17,323 nt of DNA from assembly GCA_964563585.1 (NCBI GenBank), contig CAZLXG010000047.1:1-17323 (forward strand), in the 5' to 3' direction. The notes under the pieces were generated by a model. That model was not told the DNA's origin. It did not search any database and saw only the letters and a program-made list of their open reading frames with translations. The number at the start of each line of letters is the position of its first letter. Position 1 is the stretch's first letter. The translations under genes and the position numbers were made by a program. Of this stretch, positions 5,491-13,102 are shown one piece after another. The stretch is from CAZLXG01 sp964563585. GTDB taxonomy: Bacteria; Bacteroidota; Bacteroidia; Flavobacteriales; Flavobacteriaceae.

Positions 5491-7938
5491 TTAATAGTTA
5501 TCGACATTTAAAATTATTTTAACCGACCGAAAATCTTTTACACTCAAGAAGCTGTTATTTATTTTAATAATAGCTTCTTTTGTTTTTGATAACGATTGAT
5601 TTTTAGGAATTTTTATCAATATGTTTTTATGAAACTGATTTCTAATTCTAGAAATTGGTGGTGATTCTGGACCAAGTATATGTTCAGCAAAAACTTGCCT
5701 TAAAGATTTACCTAACCAAATTGAAGCTGCATCTACCCTATTATAATCCTTATGTTTTAATGTGATTTTTATCTGCTTATAAATTGGCGGATATTTAAAA
5801 TTATAACGATCATCCATTTGCTCGTTATACATTTCAATATAATTATTCGTAGAAACTTGCTGCAAAATATTATGATACGGGTTATACGTTTGAATTAACA
5901 CCTTACCTCTTTCTTTCGTTCGTCCTGCCCTACCAGAAACTTGTATCATTAATTGAAAACTACGCTCGTGTGCTCTAAAATCTGGAAAATTCAGCATATT
6001 ATCTGCATTCATTATTCCAACTAACTTCACATTTCTAAAATCTAATCCCTTGGTAATCATCTGTGTACCAACCAGAATATCAATTTCTTGCTGCTCTAAA
6101 GCCGTAATAATCTTTTCATAGCCATATTTCCCTCTAGTGGTATCTAAATCCATTCTAGCAACCTTATAATCAGGGAATAAGACCTTTACTTCTTCTTCAA
6201 TTTGTTCAGTTCCAAAACCTTTGCTATCAATATCCTGACTTCCACAAGCCAAACAATCTTGAATCATCGCTGAATTATAGCCACAATAATGACAACGTAA
6301 CTGATTTCTGTATTGATGAAACGTTAAACTCACATCACAATTTGGGCATTGTGGAGAATTTCCACAGGTTTTACATTCTACAATAGGAGAAAATCCACGT
6401 CTGTTTTGAAACAATATTATTTGATGTCCTTCTTTCAACGTTTCTGTCATTTCTTCAATAAGTCTGTCGCTAAAATGCCCTTTCATACGTTTCTTTTTCA
6501 GCTTATCTTTAATATCTATCAATTCAATATCTGGCATTAAAATATCATTGTAACGCTTGGTTATTTCAACAAAACCATACTTATTTTGTTTTGCATTAAA
6601 ATAACTTTCTAAACTTGGTGTTGCTGAACCTAAAAGTATTTTTGCTTTATGAATATTAGCAAGCACAACTGCCGTATCACGCGCATGATAACGTGGCGCT
6701 GGGTCAAATTGCTTAAACGATTGTTCATGCTCTTCATCAACAATTATTAATCCTAAATTATTGAATGGTAAAAATATAGATGAACGTGCTCCTAATACTA
6801 TTTGTGCTTTCGTGGAATTTTTTAAAACATTATTCCAAACCTCAACACGTTCATGTAATGAATATTTAGAATGAAAAACAGCTACTTGTTCTCCAAAATA
6901 ATTCTGTAAACGGGAAACCAATTGTGTTGTTAAAGCTATTTCTGGCAATAAATACAACACTTGCTTTCCTTGATTAATAGCATCTTCAATAAGCTTTACA
7001 TACACTTCCGTTTTACCCGATGATGTTACACCATGTAATAACGTAATATTTTTATTTTTGAATGATTCTTTTATTTCAGTTAAAGCAGTTTTTTGATATT
7101 CATTAAGATTTTTAGTAGATTCATTTTCATCACCAGAATATTGTACACGGTCTATTTGAATATGATATTCTTCAAGAACACCTTTATCTATTAATGCTTT
7201 TATTATGGAGATCGAAGCCGCACTTTCTTGTGATAAATCTGATACTTTTACAGGTTTTTTATCTCTAGCAGAAATCATAAATAAAGTCATAACAACTTTT
7301 CGTTGTTTTGGAGCTTTACTTAAATCATCTAATAATTTACTAAGACCTTCTTCTGAAGAAAAATTAGTATGTAATTTTACATAACGTACCAATTTAGGCT
7401 TGTACTTCTCGTAAACTTCTTCTTCAACAGTAATAGCTTCTTTTTCAATAAGTCGCTTTATTACAGGAAGCACATTTTTCTTATCAAGAATATTAGAAAT
7501 ATCATGAATTTTTAATGATGATTGATGCTGTAAGGCTTCATAAACCAAAAACTCATCATCTTTTAAAATGGATTCATCAATAGTTTTATTTTTGGTAATT
7601 ATAGTTTCACTTTCTAATATAAAAGCACTTGGTAAAGCAGCACGCATAACATCACCCATAGTACACATGTAATAACTAGAGATCCATTGCCATAAAGTAA
7701 GTTGCTTATTATTTACAATAGGGGTTTCGTCTAAAATTTGATGAATATCTTTAGCTTCATAGGCTGTTGGTGCATTTGTATGAATTCTTAAAACTATTCC
7801 TGTATAAATTTTACTTTTCCCAAAAGGAACAGCAACACGCATACCTGGTTTTAAAAACTCAGATTCGGCTTCAGTAATGCCATAAGTGAATAACTTTTTA
7901 AGCGGAATGGGAATAATTACATCAACAAAATTAAACAT
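5491..7938 (-). CDS. priA: Primosomal protein N' (replication restart helicase PriA)
   Basis: PriA recognises stalled or repaired forks and reloads the replisome; it is a 3'-5' superfamily 2 helicase. The 815 residues show the N-terminal 3'BD and winged-helix regions (about 1-260), Walker A GVTSSGKT (303-310), the DEEH box (401-404), motif III GSATPS (437-442), and a zinc module of eight cysteines (522, 525, 531, 534, 549, 552, 562, 565). Motif V is around GTQMITKGLDF (624) and motif VI is QVSGRAGR (667). It starts at ATG 7938; a second ATG four bases upstream is out of frame. A TACCTTTG box ends four bases before the start, suggesting a leaderless transcript. Its 3' end carries, in the opposite direction, the terminator-like hairpin of the LytTR gene. 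Confidence 0.97.
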   Translation of the reverse strand: MFNFVDVIIPIPLKKLFTYGITEAESEFLKPGMRVAVPFGKSKIYTGIVLRIHTNAPTAYEAKDIHQILDETPIVNNKQLTLWQWISSYYMCTMGDVMRAALPSAFILESETIITKNKTIDESILKDDEFLVYEALQHQSSLKIHDISNILDKKNVLPVIKRLIEKEAITVEEEVYEKYKPKLVRYVKLHTNFSSEEGLSKLLDDLSKAPKQRKVVMTLFMISARDKKPVKVSDLSQESAASISIIKALIDKGVLEEYHIQIDRVQYSGDENESTKNLNEYQKTALTEIKESFKNKNITLLHGVTSSGKTEVYVKLIEDAINQGKQVLYLLPEIALTTQLVSRLQNYFGEQVAVFHSKYSLHERVEVWNNVLKNSTKAQIVLGARSSIFLPFNNLGLIIVDEEHEQSFKQFDPAPRYHARDTAVVLANIHKAKILLGSATPSLESYFNAKQNKYGFVEITKRYNDILMPDIELIDIKDKLKKKRMKGHFSDRLIEEMTETLKEGHQIILFQNRRGFSPIVECKTCGNSPQCPNCDVSLTFHQYRNQLRCHYCGYNSAMIQDCLACGSQDIDSKGFGTEQIEEEVKVLFPDYKVARMDLDTTRGKYGYEKIITALEQQEIDILVGTQMITKGLDFRNVKLVGIMNADNMLNFPDFRAHERSFQLMIQVSGRAGRTKERGKVLIQTYNPYHNILQQVSTNNYIEMYNEQMDDRYNFKYPPIYKQIKITLKHKDYNRVDAASIWLGKSLRQVFAEHILGPESPPISRIRNQFHKNILIKIPKNQSLSKTKEAIIKINNSFLSVKDFRSVKIILNVDNY
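5546..5586 (+). terminator. Terminator-like hairpin for the LytTR gene inside priA coding sequence
   Basis: AAGAAGCTGTTATT (5546-5559) pairs with AATAATAGCTTCTT (5566-5579) over 14 bp with one G-U pair and a 6-base loop, followed by TTGTTTTT. It lies 57 bases past the LytTR stop codon. On the opposite strand no T-run follows, so it should not stop priA transcription. The same bases encode part of the PriA C-terminus (around KEAIIKINNS). Confidence 0.6.
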
Positions 7939-7942
7939 TCAT

Positions 7943-7950
7943 CAAAGGTA
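7943..7950 (-). promoter_or_regulatory. priA -7 promoter box, four bases from the start codon
   Basis: TACCTTTG on the - strand is a full TAnnTTTG match. It ends four bases (ATGA) before the priA ATG, so the predicted transcription start is at or next to the start codon. No clear TTG -33 element was found at the expected distance. Confidence 0.5.
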
Positions 7951-7973
7951 ATATGTTTTATTAATTCTTCCTT

Positions 7974-8004
7974 ATTAGAATATCTATTTTAAAAATATTC
8001 TAAT
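7974..8004. terminator. A/T-rich hairpin at the end of the TPR gene
   Basis: ATTAGAATAT (7974-7983) and ATATTCTAAT (7995-8004) form a perfect 10-bp stem with an 11-base loop, overlapping the TAG stop of the TPR gene. No T-run follows on the - strand, so it could be a weak terminator or a 3'-end-protecting structure. Confidence 0.35.
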
Positions 8005-8980
8005 TATTATTACCTAACTTAAAAAGTGACCGTAAAGATTTTGTAGAATCTTTGCTTTTTGCAGGCTTAATTTTATTTAATTTAGTAGAATCTTTCTTTG
8101 TTCTAACATTACTCCTATTTCTGATTGCTCTTCTTGAATTTGTACTTACTGGCTTTATTACATTTGTAGTTTGTGTATTATTTTTTGGTTTACCAATATT
8201 TGTATTTCTTTGATCTTCTGAAGAAACTGACACTATATTATTTAATGAGAAATTATAACGCCCATCCCTTTTTCTACTAACAATAGCTTTTATTATTAAC
8301 ACTTGAGTATCAATCATTCCTAAATAAATTTCATCAAAAACAGCAATAGCTTCATTATACCTTTTTTGTTCTTCATAAACCCATGCTAATAATAGTTTTT
8401 TATTTCTAGAAACCATTTTGTTTTCACCATACGGGTTTAAATCAATACTTTTCAACAAATCCTTTTCAGCATTATTAAAATCTTTTAAATTAAAATATAA
8501 TTGTGCTCGTAAATAGTAAGATTGTGAATTAGGGTGCATTGCTACCCTTTCATGATATTCTTGCAGTTTTGTGGAATTTACTGTTTTTTGTTTATTTACT
8601 TTTAGCTCTTGTCGAGCTCTCTCTATACTATAAAAATACACATCACAACTATACATAAGTTCATGCATAAACTGTTGTTGAAGTTCTAGTCTTATTTTTT
8701 GTCCTTCAATATATTTTAATGATATATTTTCTTCTTTAATCCCTGCATCAATTAAAACAGCATAAGTTGTTAAATGTCTTTTAAAACATTTTTTATATGC
8801 ATTTTCTATAAATCCAGAAGACAAATTTTCATCTTGTAAACATTGACAAATATCAGCTTTATAGTTGTTTTTATAGTTTTGCGCATGAATACCTGCAATA
8901 TTAAATACTGAAAAAAACAATAAAAAACATATTACTATACTAACGTTTTTAATATCCTTCCTCATTTTCTTCTTCTTCAT
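8000..8980 (-). CDS. Exported TPR-repeat protein of unknown function
   Basis: A 326-residue protein. A Lys-rich start is followed by a hydrophobic segment (about 13-33) ending GIHAQ, a probable signal peptide. Three early cysteines (C45, C47, C65; ICQCLQ and KKCF) and C112 could form disulfides. TPR-like helices occupy about 154-187 (YYLRAQLYFNLKDFNNAEKD) and 195-219 (AWVYEEQKRYNEAIAVF). The last 80 residues are basic and rich in Ser, Thr and Asn, likely disordered. The start overlaps the upstream gene by 32 bases if the first ATG is used, or 17 if the second (8965, M6) is used. Either way the two genes are translationally coupled. I do not recognise a specific family; a protein-protein interaction role in the periplasm is inferred from the TPRs alone. 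Confidence 0.75.
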   Translation of the reverse strand: MKKKKMRKDIKNVSIVICFLLFFSVFNIAGIHAQNYKNNYKADICQCLQDENLSSGFIENAYKKCFKRHLTTYAVLIDAGIKEENISLKYIEGQKIRLELQQQFMHELMYSCDVYFYSIERARQELKVNKQKTVNSTKLQEYHERVAMHPNSQSYYLRAQLYFNLKDFNNAEKDLLKSIDLNPYGENKMVSRNKKLLLAWVYEEQKRYNEAIAVFDEIYLGMIDTQVLIIKAIVSRKRDGRYNFSLNNIVSVSSEDQRNTNIGKPKNNTQTTNVIKPVSTNSRRAIRNRSNVRTKKDSTKLNKIKPAKSKDSTKSLRSLFKLGNNN

Positions 8981-9395
8981 CTTTCTTACCTAAAACCATT
9001 GTTTTTAAATGCACACCACAATATTTTAATGCTTTCTTTGCTTTATTCAAATTTAAAGTAGCTTTTGCTTGTTTCATAAAAGAAGCATCACTTATATCAT
9101 CAATAATATCAGGTACAACTCCCCATAAACTATCAATATCTCGCTCTGCGCTTTCTAATAATTCATCCTCTAATTCTACAGGCACTTCTACTCCAGCCTG
9201 CGTTAGACTGTCATAAACAAATACTTTATTATAGAGCTTAAAGATGTTTTTAACAAAAACATCTGTACTTCTTATTTTAGATGAACGTTTTGGTGCTTTA
9301 ATTCTTTTAGATTGAGAATGTATACTTAAGGGCATTAAAATAGATAAAACCAAGCTTAAAATCAAAAGCTTCTTTTTACTAAAGGAAAAATACAT
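8949..9395 (-). CDS. Small exported protein of unknown function
   Basis: 148 residues starting MYFSFSKKKLLILSLVLSIL, a clear signal peptide with likely cleavage after IHSQ. The mature part begins very basic (SKRIKAPKRSSKIRS) and becomes acidic (VELEDELLESAERDIDSLWG), ending in an acidic tail EEEENEEGY. There is one cysteine (near position 122, KYCGVH) and no lipobox. I do not recognise the family. It overlaps the following TPR gene, so the two products probably act together. No TAnnTTTG box was found upstream. The 135-base gap to the next gene (9396-9530) is A/T-rich, and I see nothing definite in it. Confidence 0.7.
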   Translation of the reverse strand: MYFSFSKKKLLILSLVLSILMPLSIHSQSKRIKAPKRSSKIRSTDVFVKNIFKLYNKVFVYDSLTQAGVEVPVELEDELLESAERDIDSLWGVVPDIIDDISDASFMKQAKATLNLNKAKKALKYCGVHLKTMVLGKKDEEEENEEGY

Positions 9396-9530
9396 AAATA
9401 GTTGGTTATTAATGATTAATAGCTAATTAACAATTCTATGAAATTATAAAAAAGTAATTAACAGAACAATAAGAAACGATTAAAAGTAGATTATACCTGT
9501 TAAGAAGTCATTAAAAAAATACTGCATAAA

Positions 9531-10472
9531 CTAACACCTTTTACGTAGTTTATTCAAAGATGCATTTAATTCGTAACCCAACAATAAAATATTTGAATTA
9601 AGCCACAAATAAAACAGCAAAATTAAAAGTCCGCCTATAGAACCATAAAGCTTATTATATTGTCCGAAATTTTCAATATAAAGCCCAAACAAATAAGACG
9701 AAAGAATGATAAGTAAGGTTGTAAACAAAGCACCAATAGAAAAGAAATTAGAGTGCTTCCCTTCTTTAGTCCCAAAATAATATAAGGTTGCCGTTGCCAA
9801 ATAAACCATCATTATAAAAAACAAATATTTTGCAACATTAGCCCAAAAAATACTTTGTGATTCTACATGATACCCTTTATCCTGAAGGGCATCAAACAAT
9901 TCTTGAACTACATAAATTTGAAAATACCCCAACACAACAATAGTAATTATTAATAAAAACGCTAGTATTAAAGCAATCCCTAAAGCGTATAAATATTGAC
10001 GAAATACATTACGAGTTAATTGCTCGTGATACGAATTTTCAAAACCAGAAAACACAGCGTTTACACCATTTGCCATTAACGCAATAGATAAAACAAAAAC
10101 GGATGACAGCAATCCACCACGTTGTGTTTGCTCTATATTTTCGAATATATTTTGAAAGAAAAAATCGGATGTGTTTGGAGGTAAAACTGATTCTAGAAAT
10201 CTTAAAAATTCAATTTTAAAATCATCAATTGGTATATATGGTATAATAATTAAAACAAATAACAAAAAAGGAAACAATGCCATAAAAAAACTAAATGCAA
10301 TAGCACTTGCTCTAGTTGTTAAAGCTCCTCTTACAATACCAATAGTGTAAAGTTCTAATAAATCGTAAAACGATAAACCCTCAAGACCGGGTAATTTTAT
10401 TTTCTTAAAAAAACGCACGAAGACATTTATTACCGGAATTTTACCTAGCTTGTCTTCAATGGGTTTTGTCAT
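9531..10472 (-). CDS. YihY/virulence factor BrkB family membrane protein
   Basis: A 313-residue polytopic inner-membrane protein of the YihY/BrkB (UPF0761) family. About six hydrophobic segments are visible, for example AIAFSFFMALFPFLLFVLII, GIALILAFLLIITIVVLGYF, YLFFIMMVYLATATLYYF, and the final GGLLILLFYLWLNSNILLLG followed by YELNASL, the hallmark of the family. The early GLEGLSFYDLLELYTIGIVR stretch is typical of flavobacterial members. The biochemical function of the family is not established, despite the old RNase BN and Brk labels. ATG 10472 is preferred over an in-frame TTG one codon upstream. A TAACTTTG box lies 28 bases upstream of the start. nadC lies upstream on the same strand, 97 bases away. 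Confidence 0.9.
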   Translation of the reverse strand: MTKPIEDKLGKIPVINVFVRFFKKIKLPGLEGLSFYDLLELYTIGIVRGALTTRASAIAFSFFMALFPFLLFVLIIIPYIPIDDFKIEFLRFLESVLPPNTSDFFFQNIFENIEQTQRGGLLSSVFVLSIALMANGVNAVFSGFENSYHEQLTRNVFRQYLYALGIALILAFLLIITIVVLGYFQIYVVQELFDALQDKGYHVESQSIFWANVAKYLFFIMMVYLATATLYYFGTKEGKHSNFFSIGALFTTLLIILSSYLFGLYIENFGQYNKLYGSIGGLLILLFYLWLNSNILLLGYELNASLNKLRKRC

Positions 10473-10500
10473 CAATAATTTGTATTAAAATAAGTTACTA

Positions 10501-10508
10501 CAAAGTTA
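10501..10508 (-). promoter_or_regulatory. -7 promoter box for the YihY gene
   Basis: TAACTTTG on the - strand fully matches TAnnTTTG and lies 28 bases before the ATG, in the nadC-yihY gap. No convincing TTG -33 element was found. It suggests yihY is at least partly transcribed independently of nadC. Confidence 0.45.
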
Positions 10509-10569
10509 TTAAATTAAGACCATTATCTTGAATTATAAATAGATTAAAGAAATACGTTAAACCTACAAC

Positions 10570-11430
10570 CTATTTTATAGCTTTTAAGCTTAAATCCATA
10601 TTATGAACAGAATGTGTTAACGCACCACAAGAAATATAATTTACACCACATTCGGCATAATGTCTAACTGTAGTTTCATTAATGTTTCCAGATGATTCTG
10701 TTAAGCATTTATTACCTATTAATTTTACAGCTTTTTTGGTGTCTTCATAATCAAAATTATCAATTAAAATACGGTAAATACCATCGCTTTTTAGAATTTC
10801 ATTAATCTCATCTAAATCTCTAGCTTCCACCATAATATCTAAATCTCTACCCGTATCTTTTAAATATTGCTTACTCATTTCAATAGCTTTAGTAATACCG
10901 CCAGCAAAATCAATATGGTTATCTTTTAACATAATCATATCATACAATGCAAATCTGTGATTTTCGCCACCTCCAATTTTTACTGCCCATTTTTCTAAAA
11001 CACGAATTCCTGGAGTAGTTTTTCTAGTATCTAAAATCTTAGTATTTGTACCTTCTAACAACTTTACAAACATTCTAGTTTTTGTCGCAATAGCACTCAT
11101 ACGTTGCATAGCGTTCAAAACTGTACGTTCTGCTTTTAAAATAGATTGAGAAGAACCTTCAACATACATAACTATATCGCCGTAAGTTACTTCTGTTCCG
11201 TCTTCAATAAGAGTTTCAATCTTTAAGTTTTTATCAACATATGCAAAGACTTTTTTAGCAAAATTAACACCACCAATAATACCTTTATCTTTCACTAAAA
11301 GTTTAGCTCTTCCTTTAGCATTTTTTGGAATACATGCCAGCGAACTGTGGTCGCCATCTCCAACATCTTCACGAATAGCATTAGATATGATATGCTTCAA
11401 TTCGCTATCAAATTGTTCTTGAGTAATCAT
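10570..11430 (-). CDS. nadC: Nicotinate-nucleotide pyrophosphorylase, carboxylating (quinolinate phosphoribosyltransferase)
   Basis: NadC converts quinolinate and PRPP to nicotinate mononucleotide, CO2 and PPi in de novo NAD synthesis. The 286 residues match the usual length. Conserved elements are E101-R102 (AERTVLNAMQRMS), R136-KTTPG, H158-R159 in GGGENHRF, K169-DNH, E202 (VEARDLDE), D224 and the phosphate-binding SGN (247-249) and GAL loop near residue 270. The whole set is intact, so the enzyme should be active. nadA and nadB are not in the window. It is divergent from rlmH, with 126 bases between the start codons. Upstream, TATTTTAG is a one-mismatch -7 box, too weak to call. Confidence 0.96.
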   Translation of the reverse strand: MITQEQFDSELKHIISNAIREDVGDGDHSSLACIPKNAKGRAKLLVKDKGIIGGVNFAKKVFAYVDKNLKIETLIEDGTEVTYGDIVMYVEGSSQSILKAERTVLNAMQRMSAIATKTRMFVKLLEGTNTKILDTRKTTPGIRVLEKWAVKIGGGENHRFALYDMIMLKDNHIDFAGGITKAIEMSKQYLKDTGRDLDIMVEARDLDEINEILKSDGIYRILIDNFDYEDTKKAVKLIGNKCLTESSGNINETTVRHYAECGVNYISCGALTHSVHNMDLSLKAIK

Positions 11431-11519
11431 TATATTAGTTTAGTTATTGCTAAAATAAGAAATAGATTGAGTTTTTAAATTTTTATAATTATGAATTTTA
11501 GAACTTTTTATTGTTTAAA

Positions 11520-11552
11520 TTGATTATTGATAGATTGTAAGCACTAATTTTG
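11520..11552 (+). promoter_or_regulatory. rlmH promoter (TTG-N22-TAATTTTG), predicting leaderless mRNA
   Basis: TAATTTTG (11545-11552) is a full TAnnTTTG match. It ends four bases (TTTT) before the rlmH ATG, and a TTG lies 22 bases upstream (11520-11522). With the usual offset of this element, transcription would start at or beside the A of the start codon. Confidence 0.6.
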
Positions 11553-11556
11553 TTTT

Positions 11557-12030
11557 ATGACAATAAAACTTCTCGCCATTGGAAAAACCGACAATAAGCA
11601 ACTTGATGCTTTAATTAACGAATATCAAAAACGTTTAGGTTTCTACATTAAATTTAATTTTGAAATTATTCCAGATATTAAAAATGCAAAAAACTTAAGT
11701 GAAGCACAGCAGAAACAAAAAGAAGGCGAACTTATTTTAAAGAAACTTAATAATACTGATGTCTTAATCCTTTTAGATGAAAATGGCAAACAATTAGACT
11801 CGATTGAGTTTTCAAACTACTTACAAAAACACATGAATTCCGGTATAAAACAATTGGTTTTTGTTATTGGTGGACCTTATGGGTTTTCGCCAGAAATTTA
11901 TAGTAAAGCCAAAGGAAAACTATCATTATCTAAAATGACATTTTCACATCAAATGGTACGCCTATTTGTTATCGAACAACTTTACAGAGGCTTTACCATC
12001 TTAAAAAACGAACCTTATCACCATCGATAA
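11557..12030 (+). CDS. rlmH: 23S rRNA (pseudouridine-1915 N3)-methyltransferase RlmH
   Basis: RlmH is a SPOUT-class SAM-dependent enzyme that methylates pseudouridine 1915 in helix 69 of 23S rRNA, acting on assembled 70S ribosomes. The 157 residues match the family length. The SAM-binding trefoil knot is visible: VFVIGGPYGFSPEI (102-115), KMTFSHQMVRLFVIEQLYRG (126-145) and the C-terminal NEPYHHR, including the conserved terminal Tyr-His pair. The start MTIKLLAIGKT is typical. The stop codon is one base from the stop of the convergent hpf gene, and no good hairpin separates them. Confidence 0.97.
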   Translation: MTIKLLAIGKTDNKQLDALINEYQKRLGFYIKFNFEIIPDIKNAKNLSEAQQKQKEGELILKKLNNTDVLILLDENGKQLDSIEFSNYLQKHMNSGIKQLVFVIGGPYGFSPEIYSKAKGKLSLSKMTFSHQMVRLFVIEQLYRGFTILKNEPYHHR

Positions 12031-12031
12031 A

Positions 12032-12331
12032 TTAATATTTATGAAAAATTTGTTTGCGTTTTTTTAATTGTATTTCTAAATCTTTTATTGTTCTTTTTAC
12101 TGAATCTTCGTAATTACTCTCGTTTGATGTAGCAAATATTCTTGGTCCAGGAGCACTTAACTCAATTTTACAAATTTTCCCTTTCGTTTTATCATTATGT
12201 TCTACCTCAAAATGAACTTCTGCTTTTATTAACCAATCATACTTTTCATAAAGTAAATCTAGCTTTTCAGTAACATACTCGCTCATAGATTCGCTAGTCG
12301 TCATGTGTAAAAATTGAATATTAATTGTCAT
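12032..12331 (-). CDS. hpf: Ribosome hibernation promoting factor, short form (HPF/RaiA family)
   Basis: A 99-residue HPF/YfiA-type protein that binds the 30S decoding channel and silences ribosomes in slow or non-growing cells. The beta-alpha-beta-beta-beta-alpha fold can be followed: INIQFLHMTTSESMSEYVTE, AEVHFEVEHNDKTKGKICKI, then ELSAPGPRIFATSNESNYED and SVKRTIKDLEIQLKKRKQI with the basic final helix that contacts rRNA. The C-terminal dimerisation domain of long HPF is absent, so it resembles short HPF. A TAATTTTG box stands 17 bases before the ATG, inside one arm of a 21-bp inverted repeat shared with the rdgB side. Confidence 0.93.
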   Translation of the reverse strand: MTINIQFLHMTTSESMSEYVTEKLDLLYEKYDWLIKAEVHFEVEHNDKTKGKICKIELSAPGPRIFATSNESNYEDSVKRTIKDLEIQLKKRKQIFHKY

Positions 12332-12334
12332 AGT

Positions 12335-12464
12335 TTTATTTATTTAATCAAAATTAAAAAAGTTAGCTCTCATTTAAACTGATTTTTATCATAATGTGTG
12401 TAATTTTTACTCTAAAAATAGTTTTATATAATTTAAATTTATGAATTTTGATTAAATAAATAAA
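12335..12464. repeat. Perfect 21-bp inverted repeat in the hpf/rdgB divergent region
   Basis: The sequence at 12335-12355 is the exact reverse complement of 12444-12464; the arms are 88 bases apart. Read outward on each strand, both give AATTTTGATTAAATAAATAA followed by one more A, so the two divergent genes have the same sequence at the -7/leader region. Beyond 21 bp, similarity falls away on both sides. Confidence 0.85.
12349..12356 (-). promoter_or_regulatory. hpf -7 promoter box
   Basis: TAATTTTG on the - strand fully matches TAnnTTTG and lies 17 bases before the hpf ATG. No TTG -33 element is evident. The mirror-image position on the rdgB side reads GAATTTTG, one base off consensus. Confidence 0.5.
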
Positions 12465-12500
12465 CATTCTATTTTAGATTATTCTAATTCATTAATATTT

Positions 12501-13073
12501 ATGCAACTCGTTTTCGCAACAAACAATCTTAATAAACTAAAAGAAGTTCAATCTTTAATTCCAAATCATATAAAACTTTTAAGTTTAAAGGACATTGGCT
12601 GTTTTGAAGAAGTACCCGAAACTCAAAATACTATTGAAGGCAATGCCATACAAAAAGCAGAATATATAAAAACCCATTATGGTTATGATTGTTTTGCAGA
12701 TGATACGGGTTTAGAAGTTGAAATTTTAAATAATGAACCCGGAGTTTATTCTGCGCGTTATGCTGGTAAGCAACGTGATGCGGATGACAATATGAATAAG
12801 CTTTTAGATAATTTAAAAGAACTCAACAACCGAAATGCGCAATTTAAAACGGTTATTGCACTTCAACTTAATAATAAACTAGAAACATTTACTGGCATTT
12901 GCAAAGGCGAAATAACTAACACTAAACATGGTGAAAAAGGTTTTGGCTACGACCCTATTTTCAAACCTAAAAATTACAATGAAACTTTTGCGGAAATGAA
13001 TTTAAGCCTAAAAAATAAAATTGGGCATCGCGGCAAAGCTGTTTCACAACTCATTCAATATTTAAATTCTTAA
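12501..13073 (+). CDS. rdgB: XTP/dITP diphosphatase (RdgB/HAM1 family)
   Basis: This enzyme hydrolyses non-canonical purine triphosphates (dITP, ITP, XTP) to monophosphates, protecting DNA and RNA from deaminated bases. The 190 residues match the family. Motifs are LVFATNNLNKLKEVQ (TNNxxK, 7-12), the IEGNA segment (45-49), the catalytic FADDTGLEVE (65-74), GVYSARYAG (81-89), GFGYDPIFKP (about 149) and the C-terminal GHRGKAV. It is the first gene after the divergent hpf region and is followed 64 bases later by the (p)ppGpp synthetase gene on the same strand. The leader is A/T-rich without Shine-Dalgarno. Confidence 0.96.
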   Translation: MQLVFATNNLNKLKEVQSLIPNHIKLLSLKDIGCFEEVPETQNTIEGNAIQKAEYIKTHYGYDCFADDTGLEVEILNNEPGVYSARYAGKQRDADDNMNKLLDNLKELNNRNAQFKTVIALQLNNKLETFTGICKGEITNTKHGEKGFGYDPIFKPKNYNETFAEMNLSLKNKIGHRGKAVSQLIQYLNS

Positions 13074-13102
13074 AAATTAAACACAAAAAACCAAAATTAC
13101 TG

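Noticed and set aside
10473..10475. TTG start one codon before the YihY ATG
   Set aside because: The adjacent ATG at 10472 is the better start.
12031..12065. Possible terminator between rlmH and hpf
   Set aside because: Only a 6-bp A/T stem (ATAAAT/ATTTAT) is present and the T-run (12059-12065) is not adjacent to it, so it is too weak to call.
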